Assembly: GCF_004340945.1 (NCBI RefSeq)
Contig: NZ_SLYD01000003.1
Span: 186,001-250,000, forward strand
Direction of reading: 5' to 3'
DNA: 64,000 nucleotides
Origin: Sphingomonas sp. PP-F2F-A104-K0414
Lineage (GTDB): Bacteria; Pseudomonadota; Alphaproteobacteria; Sphingomonadales; Sphingomonadaceae
Below the pieces are notes generated by a model. The model did no database searches, had not been told where the DNA came from, and worked only from the letters and a program-made list of their open reading frames with translations. Each line of letters starts with the position of its first letter. The first letter of the stretch is position 1. Positions 39,420-51,187 of the stretch are shown here, in pieces. The translations under genes were made by a program, and so were the position numbers.

Positions 39420-41084
39420 TCAGGCCCGCTCGAGCAACCGCTCCGCCTGCGCGCGCGCCTCGTCGGTGATCTGCGCGCCGGACAGCATCCGGGCGATTTC
39501 CTCACGCCGTTCGTCTTCGGACAAGGCGCGTACACCCGTTCGCGTGACCGTGCCGTCGCTACTTTTCGCGATCAGCAGGTGCTTGGCGCCGCGTGCTGCA
39601 ACCTGCGGGCTGTGCGTCACCACCAGCAGCTGCGTGCTCTGCGCGAGCCGCGCCAAGCGTTCGCCGATCGCGCTGGCCACCGCACCACCGACGCCGCGGT
39701 CGATCTCGTCGAACACCATCGTCGACGCGCCGCCCTCTTCCGCCAGCGCCACCTTCAGCGCGAGGATGAAGCGCGACAATTCGCCGCCCGATGCGATCTT
39801 GGTCAGCGCCGCGAACGGTGCGCCCGGATTGGTCGAGATCTCGAACTCGACGCGGTCCTTGCCCGCCGCCGACCAGCCCTCTTCGCCAAGCGGCGCGACC
39901 ACGGTCTGGAACCGCGCCGCGTCGAGCTTCAAGGGTGCCAGTTCGCCCGCAACCGCAACGTCGAGCCGCTTGGCCGCCGCCAGCCGCCGCTTCGTTAGCG
40001 CGTCCGAGGCCGTGTCATACGCCTTGCGCGCGGAAGCAACGCGAGCCTCCAGCACGGCAATGCCGCCTTCGCCCGCATCGAGGCGCTCCAGCCGCGCGCG
40101 CATCTCGTCCGCCAGCGCGGCGAGATCATCCGGTTGCACACGGTGTTTGCGCGCCATTGCCCGCAACTCGAACAGGCGCGCCTCGTCATCCTCCAGCGCA
40201 CGCGGATCATAGGCGAGTTCCGCCCGCGCATCGCGCAACTGTTCTTCGGCGACCGACGCTTCGATCACCGCGCGGTCGACCGCTGCCAGTGCCTCGCCCA
40301 GCGCGATATGATCCTCCGCGATCCGCTCCAGCACGCGCGCCGCCTGGCGCAGCTTTCCCAGGCCGCCGTCTTTGCCCTCGAGAAAATCGTCGATAGCCGC
40401 CAGATCGTCTGCGATCTTTTCCGCGCGCTGCATCGACCGTCGCGTATCTGCCAACGTCTCTTCCTCGCCAGCGACCGGCGCCAGCGCATCGAGTTCGGCG
40501 ACGGTATGCTCGAGCCATTCGCGATCGCGCGCCGCCGTCTCGATATCCGCGCGCGCCGCCGCCAGTTCGGCCTCGGCCGCACGGAACCCGGCATAGGCCT
40601 TGCCCGTAGCGCCTGGCTCGGTCCGTCCGAAGATGTCGAGAAGCGCGCGATGTCCGCGGGCATTCAACAGCCCCCGTTCGTCATGCTGGCCGTGAATCTC
40701 GACCAGATGCGGCGCCATCTCGCGCAGCAGACCCGCCGACGCCGGCTGGTCATTGACGAATCCGCGACTGCCGCCATCCGCCTTGACGATCCGCTTCACG
40801 ATCAACGGCTCGCCGCGTTCGATCTCCAGCCCGTTTTCATCGAACAGCAGTGCGAGCGGCGATTCGGGGGCAGGGGCGTCGAACGTCGCGGTGACGACGG
40901 CCTGCGTCGCGCCGTGCCGCACGAGCCCGCTATCGCCGCGTCCACCGAGCGCAAGCCCCAGCGCATCGAGCAGGATCGACTTGCCCGCGCCGGTCTCGCC
41001 GGTCAGCACGCCGAGTCCTTCGCCGAATCCCAGATCCAGCGCCTCGATCAGCACCACGTCGCGAATGGAAAGGTCGGTCAGCAT
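39420..41084 (-). CDS. recN: DNA repair protein RecN
   Basis: SMC-like ATPase for double-strand break repair. The 554-aa protein has Walker A GETGAGKS (about residues 29-36), the ITVKRIVKA...RGFVNDQPA region, the HGQHDERGLLN motif, two coiled-coil arms, and the C-terminal ASGGELSRFILALKVALAEE signature with TMVFDEIDRGVGG and LVVTHSPQVAARG. It follows bamD by 79 nt on the same strand, which makes a bamD-recN transcript likely. Confidence 0.97.
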   Translation of the reverse strand: MLTDLSIRDVVLIEALDLGFGEGLGVLTGETGAGKSILLDALGLALGGRGDSGLVRHGATQAVVTATFDAPAPESPLALLFDENGLEIERGEPLIVKRIVKADGGSRGFVNDQPASAGLLREMAPHLVEIHGQHDERGLLNARGHRALLDIFGRTEPGATGKAYAGFRAAEAELAAARADIETAARDREWLEHTVAELDALAPVAGEEETLADTRRSMQRAEKIADDLAAIDDFLEGKDGGLGKLRQAARVLERIAEDHIALGEALAAVDRAVIEASVAEEQLRDARAELAYDPRALEDDEARLFELRAMARKHRVQPDDLAALADEMRARLERLDAGEGGIAVLEARVASARKAYDTASDALTKRRLAAAKRLDVAVAGELAPLKLDAARFQTVVAPLGEEGWSAAGKDRVEFEISTNPGAPFAALTKIASGGELSRFILALKVALAEEGGASTMVFDEIDRGVGGAVASAIGERLARLAQSTQLLVVTHSPQVAARGAKHLLIAKSSDGTVTRTGVRALSEDERREEIARMLSGAQITDEARAQAERLLERA

Positions 41085-41163
41085 CGTGCGCGTCTTAGAC
41101 GATCAGCGCGCGAAAATGATCCCCTATTGTTCTCATGCGCGTGTTCTCATAGCGGTCCGGCGA

Positions 41164-42126
41164 TCAGTTGCCGGGGCCGGTCCGCGTCGCGCTGCCCGGA
41201 CCGACCGGTGCGGGGCTCGAAACGCTGCCTGCACCAGTACCACCGGTGTTGCCGTTCGCCTTGGGAAGCTCCAGCACGCCGGTACCCGGCGTCCCCGCGG
41301 TCCCGGTCGGAATGATCGCCTCGCCCGGTGCCAGTGGTGCGATCGGCTTCACCGGATGGTCCTGCATCAGCTTGTAGGCGTGATCATACCAGTCGGTGCC
41401 CGGATAGTTGCGACCCAGCACCGCGGCGGCCTTCTCGGCCTCGATCGGCACGCCGAGCTGCAGATACGTCTCGGTCAGCCGCATCAGCGCCTCGGGCGTG
41501 TGCGTGGTCTGCTGGAACTTGTCGACCACCGTGCGGAACCGGCCGTTCGCGGCGAGCCACTGGCCGCGCGTCTCATAGAACCGCCCGATCTCCATCTCCT
41601 TGCCGGCGAGATGGTCGTTGACCAGATCGATCTTGAGGCGTGCATCCGACGCATAGCGCGTGTTCGGGTAGCGGCGCATCAGTTCGCCGAGCGAGTCGAG
41701 CGCCTGGCGCGTAATCTTTTGGTCGCGCGTGACGTCGGTGATCTGCTCGTAATAGCCGAGCGCGATCAGGTAATAGGCGTAAGGCGCGTCGCGGTTGCCC
41801 GGATGGACCGCGAGGAAGCGCTGCGCCGAGCTGATCGACGCGGTGTAGTCCTTGGCGAGGTAATAGCTGAACGCCGACATGATCTGCGCACGGCGCGCCC
41901 AGATCGAATAGGGGTGCTGGCGCTCGACCTCGTCGAACAGCTGCGCCGCTTCCTTGTAGCGTCCCTGATCGAGCCGTGCCTTGGCGGTCGAATACAGCGT
42001 GCCGACGTCGCGCGCGACATAGGGCAGATCGCCCTTGGCGGCGCGGCCACCCGCACAACCGGCCATGGGGAGCGCAAGCGCGGCGAGGAGCGTGACCGCG
42101 AGGGCACGAGACTGGGTGATACGCAT
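41164..42126 (-). CDS. bamD: Outer membrane protein assembly factor BamD
   Basis: Lipoprotein of the BAM complex that inserts beta-barrels into the outer membrane. The 320-aa protein has a signal with lipobox LPMAGC (C24). Five TPRs follow (LYSTAKARLDQGRYKEAAQL, HPYSIWARRAQIMSAFSYY and MRRYPNTRYASDARLKIDLV). The C-terminal 50 residues are a Gly/Thr/Pro-rich tail, longer than the usual protein of about 250-290 aa. It heads the bamD-recN transcript. Confidence 0.95.
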   Translation of the reverse strand: MRITQSRALAVTLLAALALPMAGCAGGRAAKGDLPYVARDVGTLYSTAKARLDQGRYKEAAQLFDEVERQHPYSIWARRAQIMSAFSYYLAKDYTASISSAQRFLAVHPGNRDAPYAYYLIALGYYEQITDVTRDQKITRQALDSLGELMRRYPNTRYASDARLKIDLVNDHLAGKEMEIGRFYETRGQWLAANGRFRTVVDKFQQTTHTPEALMRLTETYLQLGVPIEAEKAAAVLGRNYPGTDWYDHAYKLMQDHPVKPIAPLAPGEAIIPTGTAGTPGTGVLELPKANGNTGGTGAGSVSSPAPVGPGSATRTGPGN

Positions 42127-42272
42127 TGGCGTGATCCTTAGCGTAAGCGGATAGCCACGAACAATCCTTTTCGCCGGGCGGGTCTTGCCCCTTTCCTGGA
42201 GCCGGATCGCACGGCAATAGTCGTGCGTTGGTGCTCGCCATTCGAAGCGCCATTCACGTCGAGGATCATGTC

Positions 42273-43097
42273 ATGCCGGCCACATTGTTGCACACCCACC
42301 GCGTCGAGAAGCCCTGGGGTCGCGACACGCTCTGGCCCGGTTTCGAGGATCCGGCCGAAGGTTCGCCGCCGATCGGCGAAGTCTGGTTCCAGGAGCCCGG
42401 CAACACCACGCCCGATCTGCTGATCAAGTATCTGTTTACCAGCGAAAAGCTGTCCGTTCAGGTCCATCCCAACGACGAGCAAGCGCATGATCGCGGGCTG
42501 CCGCGTGGCAAGGACGAGTGCTGGACGATTCTCGCCGCCGAGCCGACCTCGACCATCGCGGTCGGTACGAAGCAGCCGATCTCGAAGGACGCGCTGCGCC
42601 AGTCGGCGATCGACGGCACGATCGAGGACAAGCTCGACTGGAAGCCGGTCAAGCCGGGCGACTTCATGTATTGCGCGTCGGACACGATCCACGCGATCGG
42701 CGGCGGGCTGACCGTGATCGAGGTCCAGCAGAATTCCGAGACCACATATCGTCTTTATGATTATGGCAGCGATCGCGAGCTGCATTTGAAGGACGGCATC
42801 GATGTCGCCGATCCGACCCCGTACGTCCCCGTCGCGCCGCCGATCGAGGTCGAAACCGGCCGGACGATCATGGTCGAGGGGCCGAAGTTCGTACTCGAGC
42901 GCTGGAAGGGTGGCGATCATGTCGTCAATTTGCCCGGGGGTACGACCGGCTGGGTGATCCCGATCACCGGCTCGGGCGATGTCGCGGGTGTGGCATTCAA
43001 GGCCGGCGAATGCGCGACGATGACGGGGAGCGAGACAGTCTCGACGAGCGCGGATGCCGACGTGCTGTTCGCCTATCCTTTGGCGAAGCGGATTTAA
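42273..43097 (+). CDS. manA: Class I mannose-6-phosphate isomerase
   Basis: Zinc enzyme interconverting mannose 6-phosphate and fructose 6-phosphate, supplying GDP-mannose and exopolysaccharide precursors. The 274-aa protein is the short alphaproteobacterial form. VEKPWGRDTLWPG, the metal-site SVQVHPNDEQAHDRG and IHAIGGGLTVIEVQQNSETT are visible. I start at 42273, with GAGG 8 nt upstream; the frame is open to 42228. A glycosyltransferase gene lies downstream on the same strand, so a shared polysaccharide role is plausible. Confidence 0.92.
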   Translation: MPATLLHTHRVEKPWGRDTLWPGFEDPAEGSPPIGEVWFQEPGNTTPDLLIKYLFTSEKLSVQVHPNDEQAHDRGLPRGKDECWTILAAEPTSTIAVGTKQPISKDALRQSAIDGTIEDKLDWKPVKPGDFMYCASDTIHAIGGGLTVIEVQQNSETTYRLYDYGSDRELHLKDGIDVADPTPYVPVAPPIEVETGRTIMVEGPKFVLERWKGGDHVVNLPGGTTGWVIPITGSGDVAGVAFKAGECATMTGSETVSTSADADVLFAYPLAKRI

Positions 43098-43150
43098 GCC
43101 AAAGTCCGATTGAACGGGGAGACCCAAGCCCCGTTCGTCCTGCGTTTCCT

Positions 43151-43206
43151 TGTTCTCCCGCGAAGGCGGGAGCCCAGTCTGGGTCCCCGCCTTCGCGGGG
43201 AAACAA
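43151..43206. repeat. Composite inverted repeat, family F, copy 4
   Basis: TGTTCTCCCGCGAAGGCGGG-AGCCCAG, then CTGGGTCCCCGCCTTCGCGG-GGAAACA, a compact copy. Together with the D element that follows it fills the gene-free stretch 43098-43480 between manA and the glycosyltransferase. Confidence 0.87.
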
Positions 43207-43256
43207 GGTGGGGGCGGGCAAGTGTCAGTCACCTGAGCGTTACCCTATCCAAAAGC

Positions 43257-43362
43257 ACCACCCCGGCGAAGGCCGGGCCCCAGCTGGAAGGCGTCGCTAA
43301 TTGAATGCTGCACTCCATTATTTCCACCTTTCCAACTGGGCCCCGGCCTCCGCCGGGGTGGA
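43257..43362. repeat. Composite inverted repeat, family D, copy 6
   Basis: CACCCCGGCGAAGGCCGGGC...CAGCTGG and CCAACTGGGCCCCGGCCTCC...GGGGTGG. Confidence 0.88.
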
Positions 43363-43480
43363 AATTTTGCCGGGCTGGTGGACCCGCCGGTCTGGCGAGC
43401 GTTCGGCAGGAAGTGAGTGACGGCACTGTGTCCCGTCACTCACTCCCCATTAACTCACCCCACCTTAAACTCGCGGCGAC

Positions 43481-44653
43481 ATGCTCCGCATCCTTACCCT
43501 CTCGACGCTGTTTCCCGACGCCACGCGCCCGAATTTCGGCGTGTTCGTTGAGCGTCAGACGTTAGGGCTCGCCGCGCATCCCGACGTCAGCCTGAAAGCG
43601 GTCGCACCGATCGGCCTCCCCCCCGGCATACTGAAACGCATCGGTCATTATGCCAGGCTGGCGACGCTGCCGGCACGCGAACGATGGAAAGGCATCGACG
43701 TCCATCGTCCGCGCTTTGCGGTGCGCCCGCTGCTCAAGGGGCGCCGCCACCCCGCCGAACTCGTCCGCGCGCTTGCTCCGGTGCTCGACGCGATCCGCGA
43801 GGATTTTGCGTTCGACGTGATCGATGCGTCGTTCTTCTTCCCGGACGGACCCGCTGCGGTGGCGCTCGGCAAGCGCTACGGCGTTCCCGTTTCGATCAAG
43901 GCGCGCGGTGCCGATATCCACCATTGGGGCACCGCGCCCGCCACTGCAGCGCGCGTTCGCAGCGCCGGGCGGGACGCCGCCGGGATGCTCGCGGTCAGCG
44001 CGGCGATGAAGGCCGACATGGTCGCGATGGGCCTCCCCGCCGAGCGTATCCGTGTCCACCACACCGGTGTCGATCAGGACCGATTCCGTCCCCTCGACCG
44101 GACCGCAGGCAAGACCGCGCTCGGCATCGCGGGGCCGCTCGTCGTGTCGGTCGGCGCGTTGATCCCGCGCAAGGGGCACGACATCGTCATCGATGCGGTG
44201 TCGGCGCTCCCCGGAGTCACGTTGCTGATCGCGGGCGAGGGCCCCGAACGCGCAGCACTCGATGCCCGGATCGCGCGCTACGGCATTGCCGACCGCGTTC
44301 GACTACTCGGCGCCGTTCCGCACGCCGAATTGCCGAAGCTGATTGCCGCCGCCGACGTCAGCGCGCTTGCCTCCAGTTCGGAAGGACTCGCCAACGCCTG
44401 GGTCGAGTCGCTCGCCTGCGGCACCCCGATCGTCATCACCGATGCGGGCGGCGCGCATGAGGTGGTAAAATCCGCCGATGCCGGTCGGGTCACGATCCGC
44501 GACGGGCTGGCGTTTGCCGCCGCGATCGACACGCTGCTCGCAGACCCGCCGGCGCCCGAAGCAACGCGCAAGGCCGCGGCGCCGTTCACCTGGGAGGCCA
44601 ATACCGCCGCGCTCTACGATCACCTTGCGACGCTAGCCGCAGAACGCCGCTAA
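43481..44653 (+). CDS. GT4-family glycosyltransferase
   Basis: A 390-aa retaining glycosyltransferase of the GT-B fold. The N-terminal half has LTLSTLFPDATRPNFGVFVE, a motif of GT4 enzymes in exopolysaccharide clusters. The C-terminal donor domain has VVSVGALIPRKGHDIVIDAV and the E-x7-E region ASSSEGLANAWVESLACGTP. The sugar is unknown. It follows manA on the same strand across two palindromic repeats. It could serve exopolysaccharide or lipopolysaccharide synthesis. Confidence 0.9.
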   Translation: MLRILTLSTLFPDATRPNFGVFVERQTLGLAAHPDVSLKAVAPIGLPPGILKRIGHYARLATLPARERWKGIDVHRPRFAVRPLLKGRRHPAELVRALAPVLDAIREDFAFDVIDASFFFPDGPAAVALGKRYGVPVSIKARGADIHHWGTAPATAARVRSAGRDAAGMLAVSAAMKADMVAMGLPAERIRVHHTGVDQDRFRPLDRTAGKTALGIAGPLVVSVGALIPRKGHDIVIDAVSALPGVTLLIAGEGPERAALDARIARYGIADRVRLLGAVPHAELPKLIAAADVSALASSSEGLANAWVESLACGTPIVITDAGGAHEVVKSADAGRVTIRDGLAFAAAIDTLLADPPAPEATRKAAAPFTWEANTAALYDHLATLAAERR

Positions 44654-44659
44654 ACGATC

Positions 44660-44780
44660 TTCTCCCGCAAAGGGAGAGGTGGCTGTCCCTCGCCAGAAGG
44701 AGGGGAGGAAAGGGGAAACGGCCGTTCCGTGTCCGCCCCCTCCGTCACCTTCGGCGACACCTCCCCCTGGTGGGGGAGGA
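44660..44780. repeat. Composite inverted repeat, family C, copy 2
   Basis: The left arm is TCTCCCGCAAAGGGAGAGGT-GGC and the right arm is GACACCTCCCCCTGGTGGGG-GAGG. It starts 6 nt after the glycosyltransferase stop and ends 13 nt before the stop of the convergent Mth938-like gene. Confidence 0.82.
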
Positions 44781-44793
44781 TTGTAATTCTGGA

Positions 44794-45168
44794 TTACCCC
44801 TCGAGCGGGTACAGCGCCGCGACGATCCAGCGACCCTCACCGCGCAACACCGCCCAGGCGCGGGCGGCGGCGCGGCTGTCCATCGCCTCGATCCCAAACC
44901 CGCGCGCTTCGACCGCGCGCTTGAACGCGAGCGGCGGCTGGCGCAGCGCGGAGCCGGTGCCGAGCAACAGGAACTCAGGCGGCGGATCGAGTGCGAGAAG
45001 CGCCGCGACGTCCGACTCTGCAAGCGCCTCGAACGTCGGCGGCTCCCAGCCATCCGCGCGCTCGGGACTGATCGACAACGCGGTATAATAGCCGTCGTCG
45101 ACCTTGAACCCGGCCCGACCGATCGCCGAGATCATCGGCCCATCGGTCTTCTCGCGGTCCATCCTCAT
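44794..45168 (-). CDS. Mth938-like domain protein (NDUFAF3 homologue)
   Basis: A 124-aa protein of the Mth938/DUF498 fold. YYTALSISPERADGWEPPTF and LLLGTGSALRQPPLAFKRAV are typical, and the C-terminal TRAAARAWAVL-type segment reads MDSRAAARAWAVLRGEGRW. The human relative NDUFAF3 is a complex I assembly factor, and alphaproteobacterial members are commonly found beside secF, as here (7 nt after it). I give ATG 45168 as start, with ATG 45162 as a close alternative. The role in bacteria is not settled. Confidence 0.82.
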   Translation of the reverse strand: MRMDREKTDGPMISAIGRAGFKVDDGYYTALSISPERADGWEPPTFEALAESDVAALLALDPPPEFLLLGTGSALRQPPLAFKRAVEARGFGIEAMDSRAAARAWAVLRGEGRWIVAALYPLEG

Positions 45169-45175
45169 GACGCGA

Positions 45176-46141
45176 TCAACGCTCGACCTTGGGACCAACC
45201 CGCTCGGCACCGTCCTGCACGCCGCCCTTGCGCGGCGCAGGATCGGCGCGCAGACCCAGCGTGATCAGCAGCGACGACGACACGTAGATCGACGAATACG
45301 TCCCGACGACGATACCCAGGATCATCGCCGCAGTGAACCCGCGCAGCACGTGGCCGCCCAGCACCAGCATCGCGACCAGCGCGAGCAGGATCGTCACCGA
45401 CGTCATCACGGTACGCGGCAGCGTCTCGTTCACCGACAGGTCGATGATCTCGCGCATGTCCATCTTCCGGTAGCGCCGCATGTTCTCGCGGATACGGTCG
45501 TCGATCACGATCTTGTCGTTGATCGAATAGGAGATGATCGTCAGCACCGCCGCAACGATGTTCAGGTCGAACTCGAACTGCGTCAGCGCGAAGAAGCCGA
45601 GCGTCATCAACAGATCGTGGACGATCGCGACGACCGTCGACACGCCGAACTGCCACTCGAACCGCACCACCGCGAACAGCGCGATGCCGAGGATCGCGAG
45701 GCCGACCGCGAGCAGACCCTTGCTGATCAGCTCGTCCGACACCTTGCCCGAGATCGTGTCGTACTTTGAGAACGTCGCGCCGGGGAACTTAACCGCGAGG
45801 TCGTCCGACACCTTCTTGACGAGGCGGTTGGTCGCGCCTTCGTCACCGGCGGGGACCGGCAGGCGGATCGACAGCGTCTTGGGATCGCTGAACGACTGGA
45901 TCGAGGCTTCGCCGACGCCAAGCCGGTCGACTTCGGTACGGACCGCGTCGATCGACGGAGGGGTCGCGAACTTCTCTTCGATCAGGACGCCGCCGACGAA
46001 GTCGACGCCCATGTTGAGGCCCTTCGTCACGACCAGTCCGATCGCCAGCAACGACAGCAGCAGGGTCAGCCCGAACGCCCATTTGCGGAGCGAGACGAAC
46101 TTCAGGTTCGTGTTGTCGGGTACGAGTTTCAGCAGGCGCAT
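45176..46141 (-). CDS. secF: Protein translocase subunit SecF
   Basis: Membrane subunit that, with SecD, uses the proton-motive force to complete Sec export. The 321-aa protein has six TM helices and the P1 region. Visible are NLKFVSLRKWAFGLTLLLSL, the FVGGVLIE motif, RFEWQFGVSTVVAIVHDLLM and NDKIVIDDRIRENMRRYRK. I start at ATG 46141, 14 nt after the secD stop. It is the third gene of yajC-secD-secF. Confidence 0.96.
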   Translation of the reverse strand: MRLLKLVPDNTNLKFVSLRKWAFGLTLLLSLLAIGLVVTKGLNMGVDFVGGVLIEEKFATPPSIDAVRTEVDRLGVGEASIQSFSDPKTLSIRLPVPAGDEGATNRLVKKVSDDLAVKFPGATFSKYDTISGKVSDELISKGLLAVGLAILGIALFAVVRFEWQFGVSTVVAIVHDLLMTLGFFALTQFEFDLNIVAAVLTIISYSINDKIVIDDRIRENMRRYRKMDMREIIDLSVNETLPRTVMTSVTILLALVAMLVLGGHVLRGFTAAMILGIVVGTYSSIYVSSSLLITLGLRADPAPRKGGVQDGAERVGPKVER

Positions 46142-46155
46142 GGTTATCTCCCGCC

Positions 46156-47760
46156 TCAAATATTGATCGTGGTGGGGCGGTTCTTCCGCAGCCACAACGC
46201 GACCATCATCCGGGTGAACGTGACGGCGGTGAACACCGACGTGCAGATCCCGATCAGCAGCACGACCGCGAAGCCCTTCACCGGACCCGAGCCGAGCAGC
46301 AGCATGATCACGCCGGTGATGGCGTGCGTCACGTTGGCTTCGAAGATCGTCCGCGACGCTTCCTTGTAGCCGAGCTCGACCGACTGGATCACGCTACGCC
46401 CGCGGCGTCGCTCCTCGCGAATACGCTCGTTGATCAGCACGTTGGCATCCACCGCGGTACCGATCGTCAACACGAACCCGGCGATACCGGGCAGCGTCAG
46501 CGTCGCGTTCAGCATCGCCATGACGGCGACGATGACCAGGATGTTGATGACCACGGCGAGGTTCGCATACAGGCCGAACCGCCCATAGGTGACGAACATG
46601 AACACGATCACCGCGAGCGCTGCGATGATCGAGGCGAGCACGCCGGCGCGGATCGAATCCTTGCCGAGATCGGGGCTGACGGTGCTCTCGGCGATCGTCT
46701 TCAGCGCGACCGGCAGCTTGCCCGACCGCAGCGTGATCGCCAGCGCGTTCGCCGACTCGACGGTGAAGTTGCCCGAGATCGATGCACGACCGCCAAGGAT
46801 CGGCTCGTTGATGTTCGGAGCAGAGATCACCGAATTGTCGAGGATGATCGCGAACGGCTTGCCCGTATTGTCCGTCGTGACCTTGGCGAAGCGACGCCCG
46901 CCGACCGCGTTGAACGTGATCGCCACTTGCGGCGCGTTGGTCTGCGGCTCGAACTCCTGGCGCGCATCGGCCAGCTGGTCGCCCGAGATGATCACCGAGC
47001 GCTTGACCGCGATGAACGGTACGCCGCGTGGATTGCCCGGATAGGGGAGAACCTGGCTGCCGATCGGCGCGATACCCTTGACCAGATCGGCGGGGTTCGC
47101 GGTCTCGTCGACCAGCTTGAATTCGAGCTTGGCGGTCTTGCCGAGCAGATCCTTCAGCGCCTGCGGGTTCTTCAACCCCGGTACCTGGACGACGATCCGC
47201 GTCGCGCCCTGGCGGACGATCGTCGGCTCCTTGGTGCCGAGTTCATCGATGCGGCGACGGACGACTTCGGTCGCGTCCTTCATCGCCGTGTCGACCGCCT
47301 GGGTCAGGCCTGCCTCGGTCGGCTTGAGCACGAACCGGCTCGTGTCGACGACATTGATATCCCACTCGCGCTGGCCGCTCATCCCGGCGCCACCGCCGGT
47401 GATCGCCAGCAGGCGCTCGCGCGCTGCGTCGACCTGGCTCGGATCACGCAGCAGGAAGGTCAGCTGGCCGCCCCGCGTCGAAATGTCACCGATCTCGATC
47501 CGCGGCGTGCCGTTGCGCATCGTCCCCGCGACGCTGTCGCGCATCGCCTCGATCCGCGTCGCGGCGAGGTCGGCGGTATCCGCCTCGAGCAGCAGATAAC
47601 TGCCGCCAGCGAGATCGAGCCCCAGGTTGATGTGCGGATGGGGGATGCGACCCCATTGGCTCGTGGTGCTCTCGGGGAGGAAACTCGGGATCGCCAGCAG
47701 GCACAATGCCGCCAGCAACCCGATGATCGACCCGACCTTCCAGCGCGGAAAATCCAACAT
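46156..47760 (-). CDS. secD: Protein translocase subunit SecD
   Basis: Inner-membrane subunit of the SecDF-YajC complex. The 534-aa protein has an N-terminal TM, the periplasmic P1 domain (GLDLAGGSYLLLEADTADLA) and the C-terminal TM bundle with ITLPGIAGFVLTIGTAVDAN-type residues. In the text these read LTLPGIAGFVLTIGTAVDAN, followed by VLINERIREE. The start codon overlaps the yajC stop by 1 nt (TGATG). Confidence 0.96.
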   Translation of the reverse strand: MLDFPRWKVGSIIGLLAALCLLAIPSFLPESTTSQWGRIPHPHINLGLDLAGGSYLLLEADTADLAATRIEAMRDSVAGTMRNGTPRIEIGDISTRGGQLTFLLRDPSQVDAARERLLAITGGGAGMSGQREWDINVVDTSRFVLKPTEAGLTQAVDTAMKDATEVVRRRIDELGTKEPTIVRQGATRIVVQVPGLKNPQALKDLLGKTAKLEFKLVDETANPADLVKGIAPIGSQVLPYPGNPRGVPFIAVKRSVIISGDQLADARQEFEPQTNAPQVAITFNAVGGRRFAKVTTDNTGKPFAIILDNSVISAPNINEPILGGRASISGNFTVESANALAITLRSGKLPVALKTIAESTVSPDLGKDSIRAGVLASIIAALAVIVFMFVTYGRFGLYANLAVVINILVIVAVMAMLNATLTLPGIAGFVLTIGTAVDANVLINERIREERRRGRSVIQSVELGYKEASRTIFEANVTHAITGVIMLLLGSGPVKGFAVVLLIGICTSVFTAVTFTRMMVALWLRKNRPTTINI

Positions 47761-48101
47761 CAGTCGTTGGCCGGCTTCGTGTTCGGGCTGGTGATGTCGG
47801 TCAGCGTCGCCTTGACAACCCGGACGCGGACGTTCGGCGCGATCTCGACCTCGACGACATTATCCTCGACCTTGGTCACCTTGCCCAGGATCCCGCCCGA
47901 GGTGACGACGCTGTCGTTCTTCTTCACCGCGGCGACCGACGCCTGCAGCGCCTTCATGCGCTTTTGCTGCGGGCGGATCATCAGGAAATAGAAGACGACG
48001 AACACGAGGAAGAGCGGCGCGAGGCTCAGGAACGAGGCGATCCCGCCCCCCGCCGTGGTGGCGCCGTCCGCGGCCTGGGCATAAGCTGGTGAAATGAACA
48101 T
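47760..48101 (-). CDS. yajC: Preprotein translocase subunit YajC
   Basis: Small membrane protein of the SecDF-YajC complex. The 113-aa protein has one TM helix (FLSLAPLFLVFVVFYFLMI), followed by RPQQKRMKALQASVAAVKKN and the conserved SGGILGKVTKVEDN cytoplasmic domain. It is the first gene of the yajC-secD-secF operon. The 266-nt stretch upstream to tRNA-Pro should hold its promoter, but I see no clear sites. Confidence 0.95.
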   Translation of the reverse strand: MFISPAYAQAADGATTAGGGIASFLSLAPLFLVFVVFYFLMIRPQQKRMKALQASVAAVKKNDSVVTSGGILGKVTKVEDNVVEVEIAPNVRVRVVKATLTDITSPNTKPAND

Positions 48102-48367
48102 GAAGGTCCGTATCTGGCTGGGCCGTAGAAGGCGCTAGGATGGGTCGGGCCGGACGTCGCGCGTCGCGCCCGCATTGGTCCGCCCGCTATCATCGCTTGG
48201 AACCGCGCGCAACAGATCGCCACAGGATGAGACGTGGGCGCCGTGCGACCGGCGCATCTGACATGGCTGCTGACATGGCTGCCGACATCGCCGCCGTGTT
48301 CGGGCTTGCATCAGGCGCGGACCCCGCGTAGTGCGCCCCCCTCGGGTCGTTTTGCGGCCCGTTCGGT

Positions 48368-48444
48368 CGGAGCGTAGCGCAGCCTGGTAGCGCACCACAC
48401 TGGGGGTGTGGGGGTCGCAGGTTCGAATCCTGTCGCTCCGACCA
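48368..48444 (+). tRNA. tRNA-Pro (GGG anticodon)
   Basis: The acceptor arms CGGAGCG and CGCTCCG pair over 7 bp. The D arm is TAGCGCAGCCTGGTAGCGCA. The anticodon stem CCACA/TGTGG holds loop CTGGGGG (GGG). The T arm is GCAGGTTCGAATCCTGT, and CCA is encoded at 48442-48444. Confidence 0.97.
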
Positions 48445-48486
48445 TTTTCTTACATCGACGAGATACGGTGACCATCTGCTGGATCT

Positions 48487-48567
48487 TGTTCTCCCGCGAA
48501 CGCGGGAGCCCAGGATAACGAACGCTGCCGCCCGTTACCCTGGACCCCCGCCTTCGCGGGGGAACAG
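48487..48567. repeat. Composite inverted repeat, family F, copy 5
   Basis: TTGTTCTCCCGCGAACGCGG-GAGCCCAGG and CCTGGACCCCCGCCTTCGCG-GGGGAACAG, around a centre of about 25 nt. It lies between tRNA-Pro and the maeB stop. Confidence 0.87.
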
Positions 48568-48587
48568 CTTTGGTATGGCGTTCGCCC

Positions 48588-50870
<2,283 letters not shown>

Positions 50871-51066
50871 GGTCTTCCTAACCTGTCGGCCGCGGCGGCG
50901 ACCGGGTTGAGCGCGCAGACAGAGCCCGCGGCGAATGTTCAAGGGAGCGCATAGCCTTAGGCACACCAATCCGCCAACCCCGCGCGGACGTAGCGTCGGT
51001 TTGGATGGGGAGGGTGGGTGGCGACCACACCCGGTACCCTACAGCACAGCACCACCCCGGCATAGC

Positions 51067-51172
51067 ACCACCCCGGCGAAGGCCGGGGCCCAATTGGAAC
51101 GTCGGACATAACGAAGCGCCGCCCTCAGTCAGCACCGTCCCCCAATTGGACCCCGGCCTCCGCCGGGGCGGT
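51067..51172. repeat. Composite inverted repeat, family D, copy 7, with a truncated duplicate
   Basis: The element is CACCCCGGCGAAGGCCGGGG-CCCAATTGG with CCCAATTGGACCCCGGCCTC-CGCCGGGGCGG. A second partial copy of the left edge (CACCACCCCGGCATAG) lies directly before it at about 51050. The gene-free stretch 50871-51395 between divergent maeB and endolysin genes holds this and a family C element. Confidence 0.85.
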
Positions 51173-51187
51173 GCGCGCCCTAGTAAT

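Noticed and set aside
48240..48330. Short repetitive plus-strand frame (MAADMAADIAAVFG) before tRNA-Pro
   Set aside because: It has a chance duplication of a few codons, no ribosome site and no membrane or domain signature.
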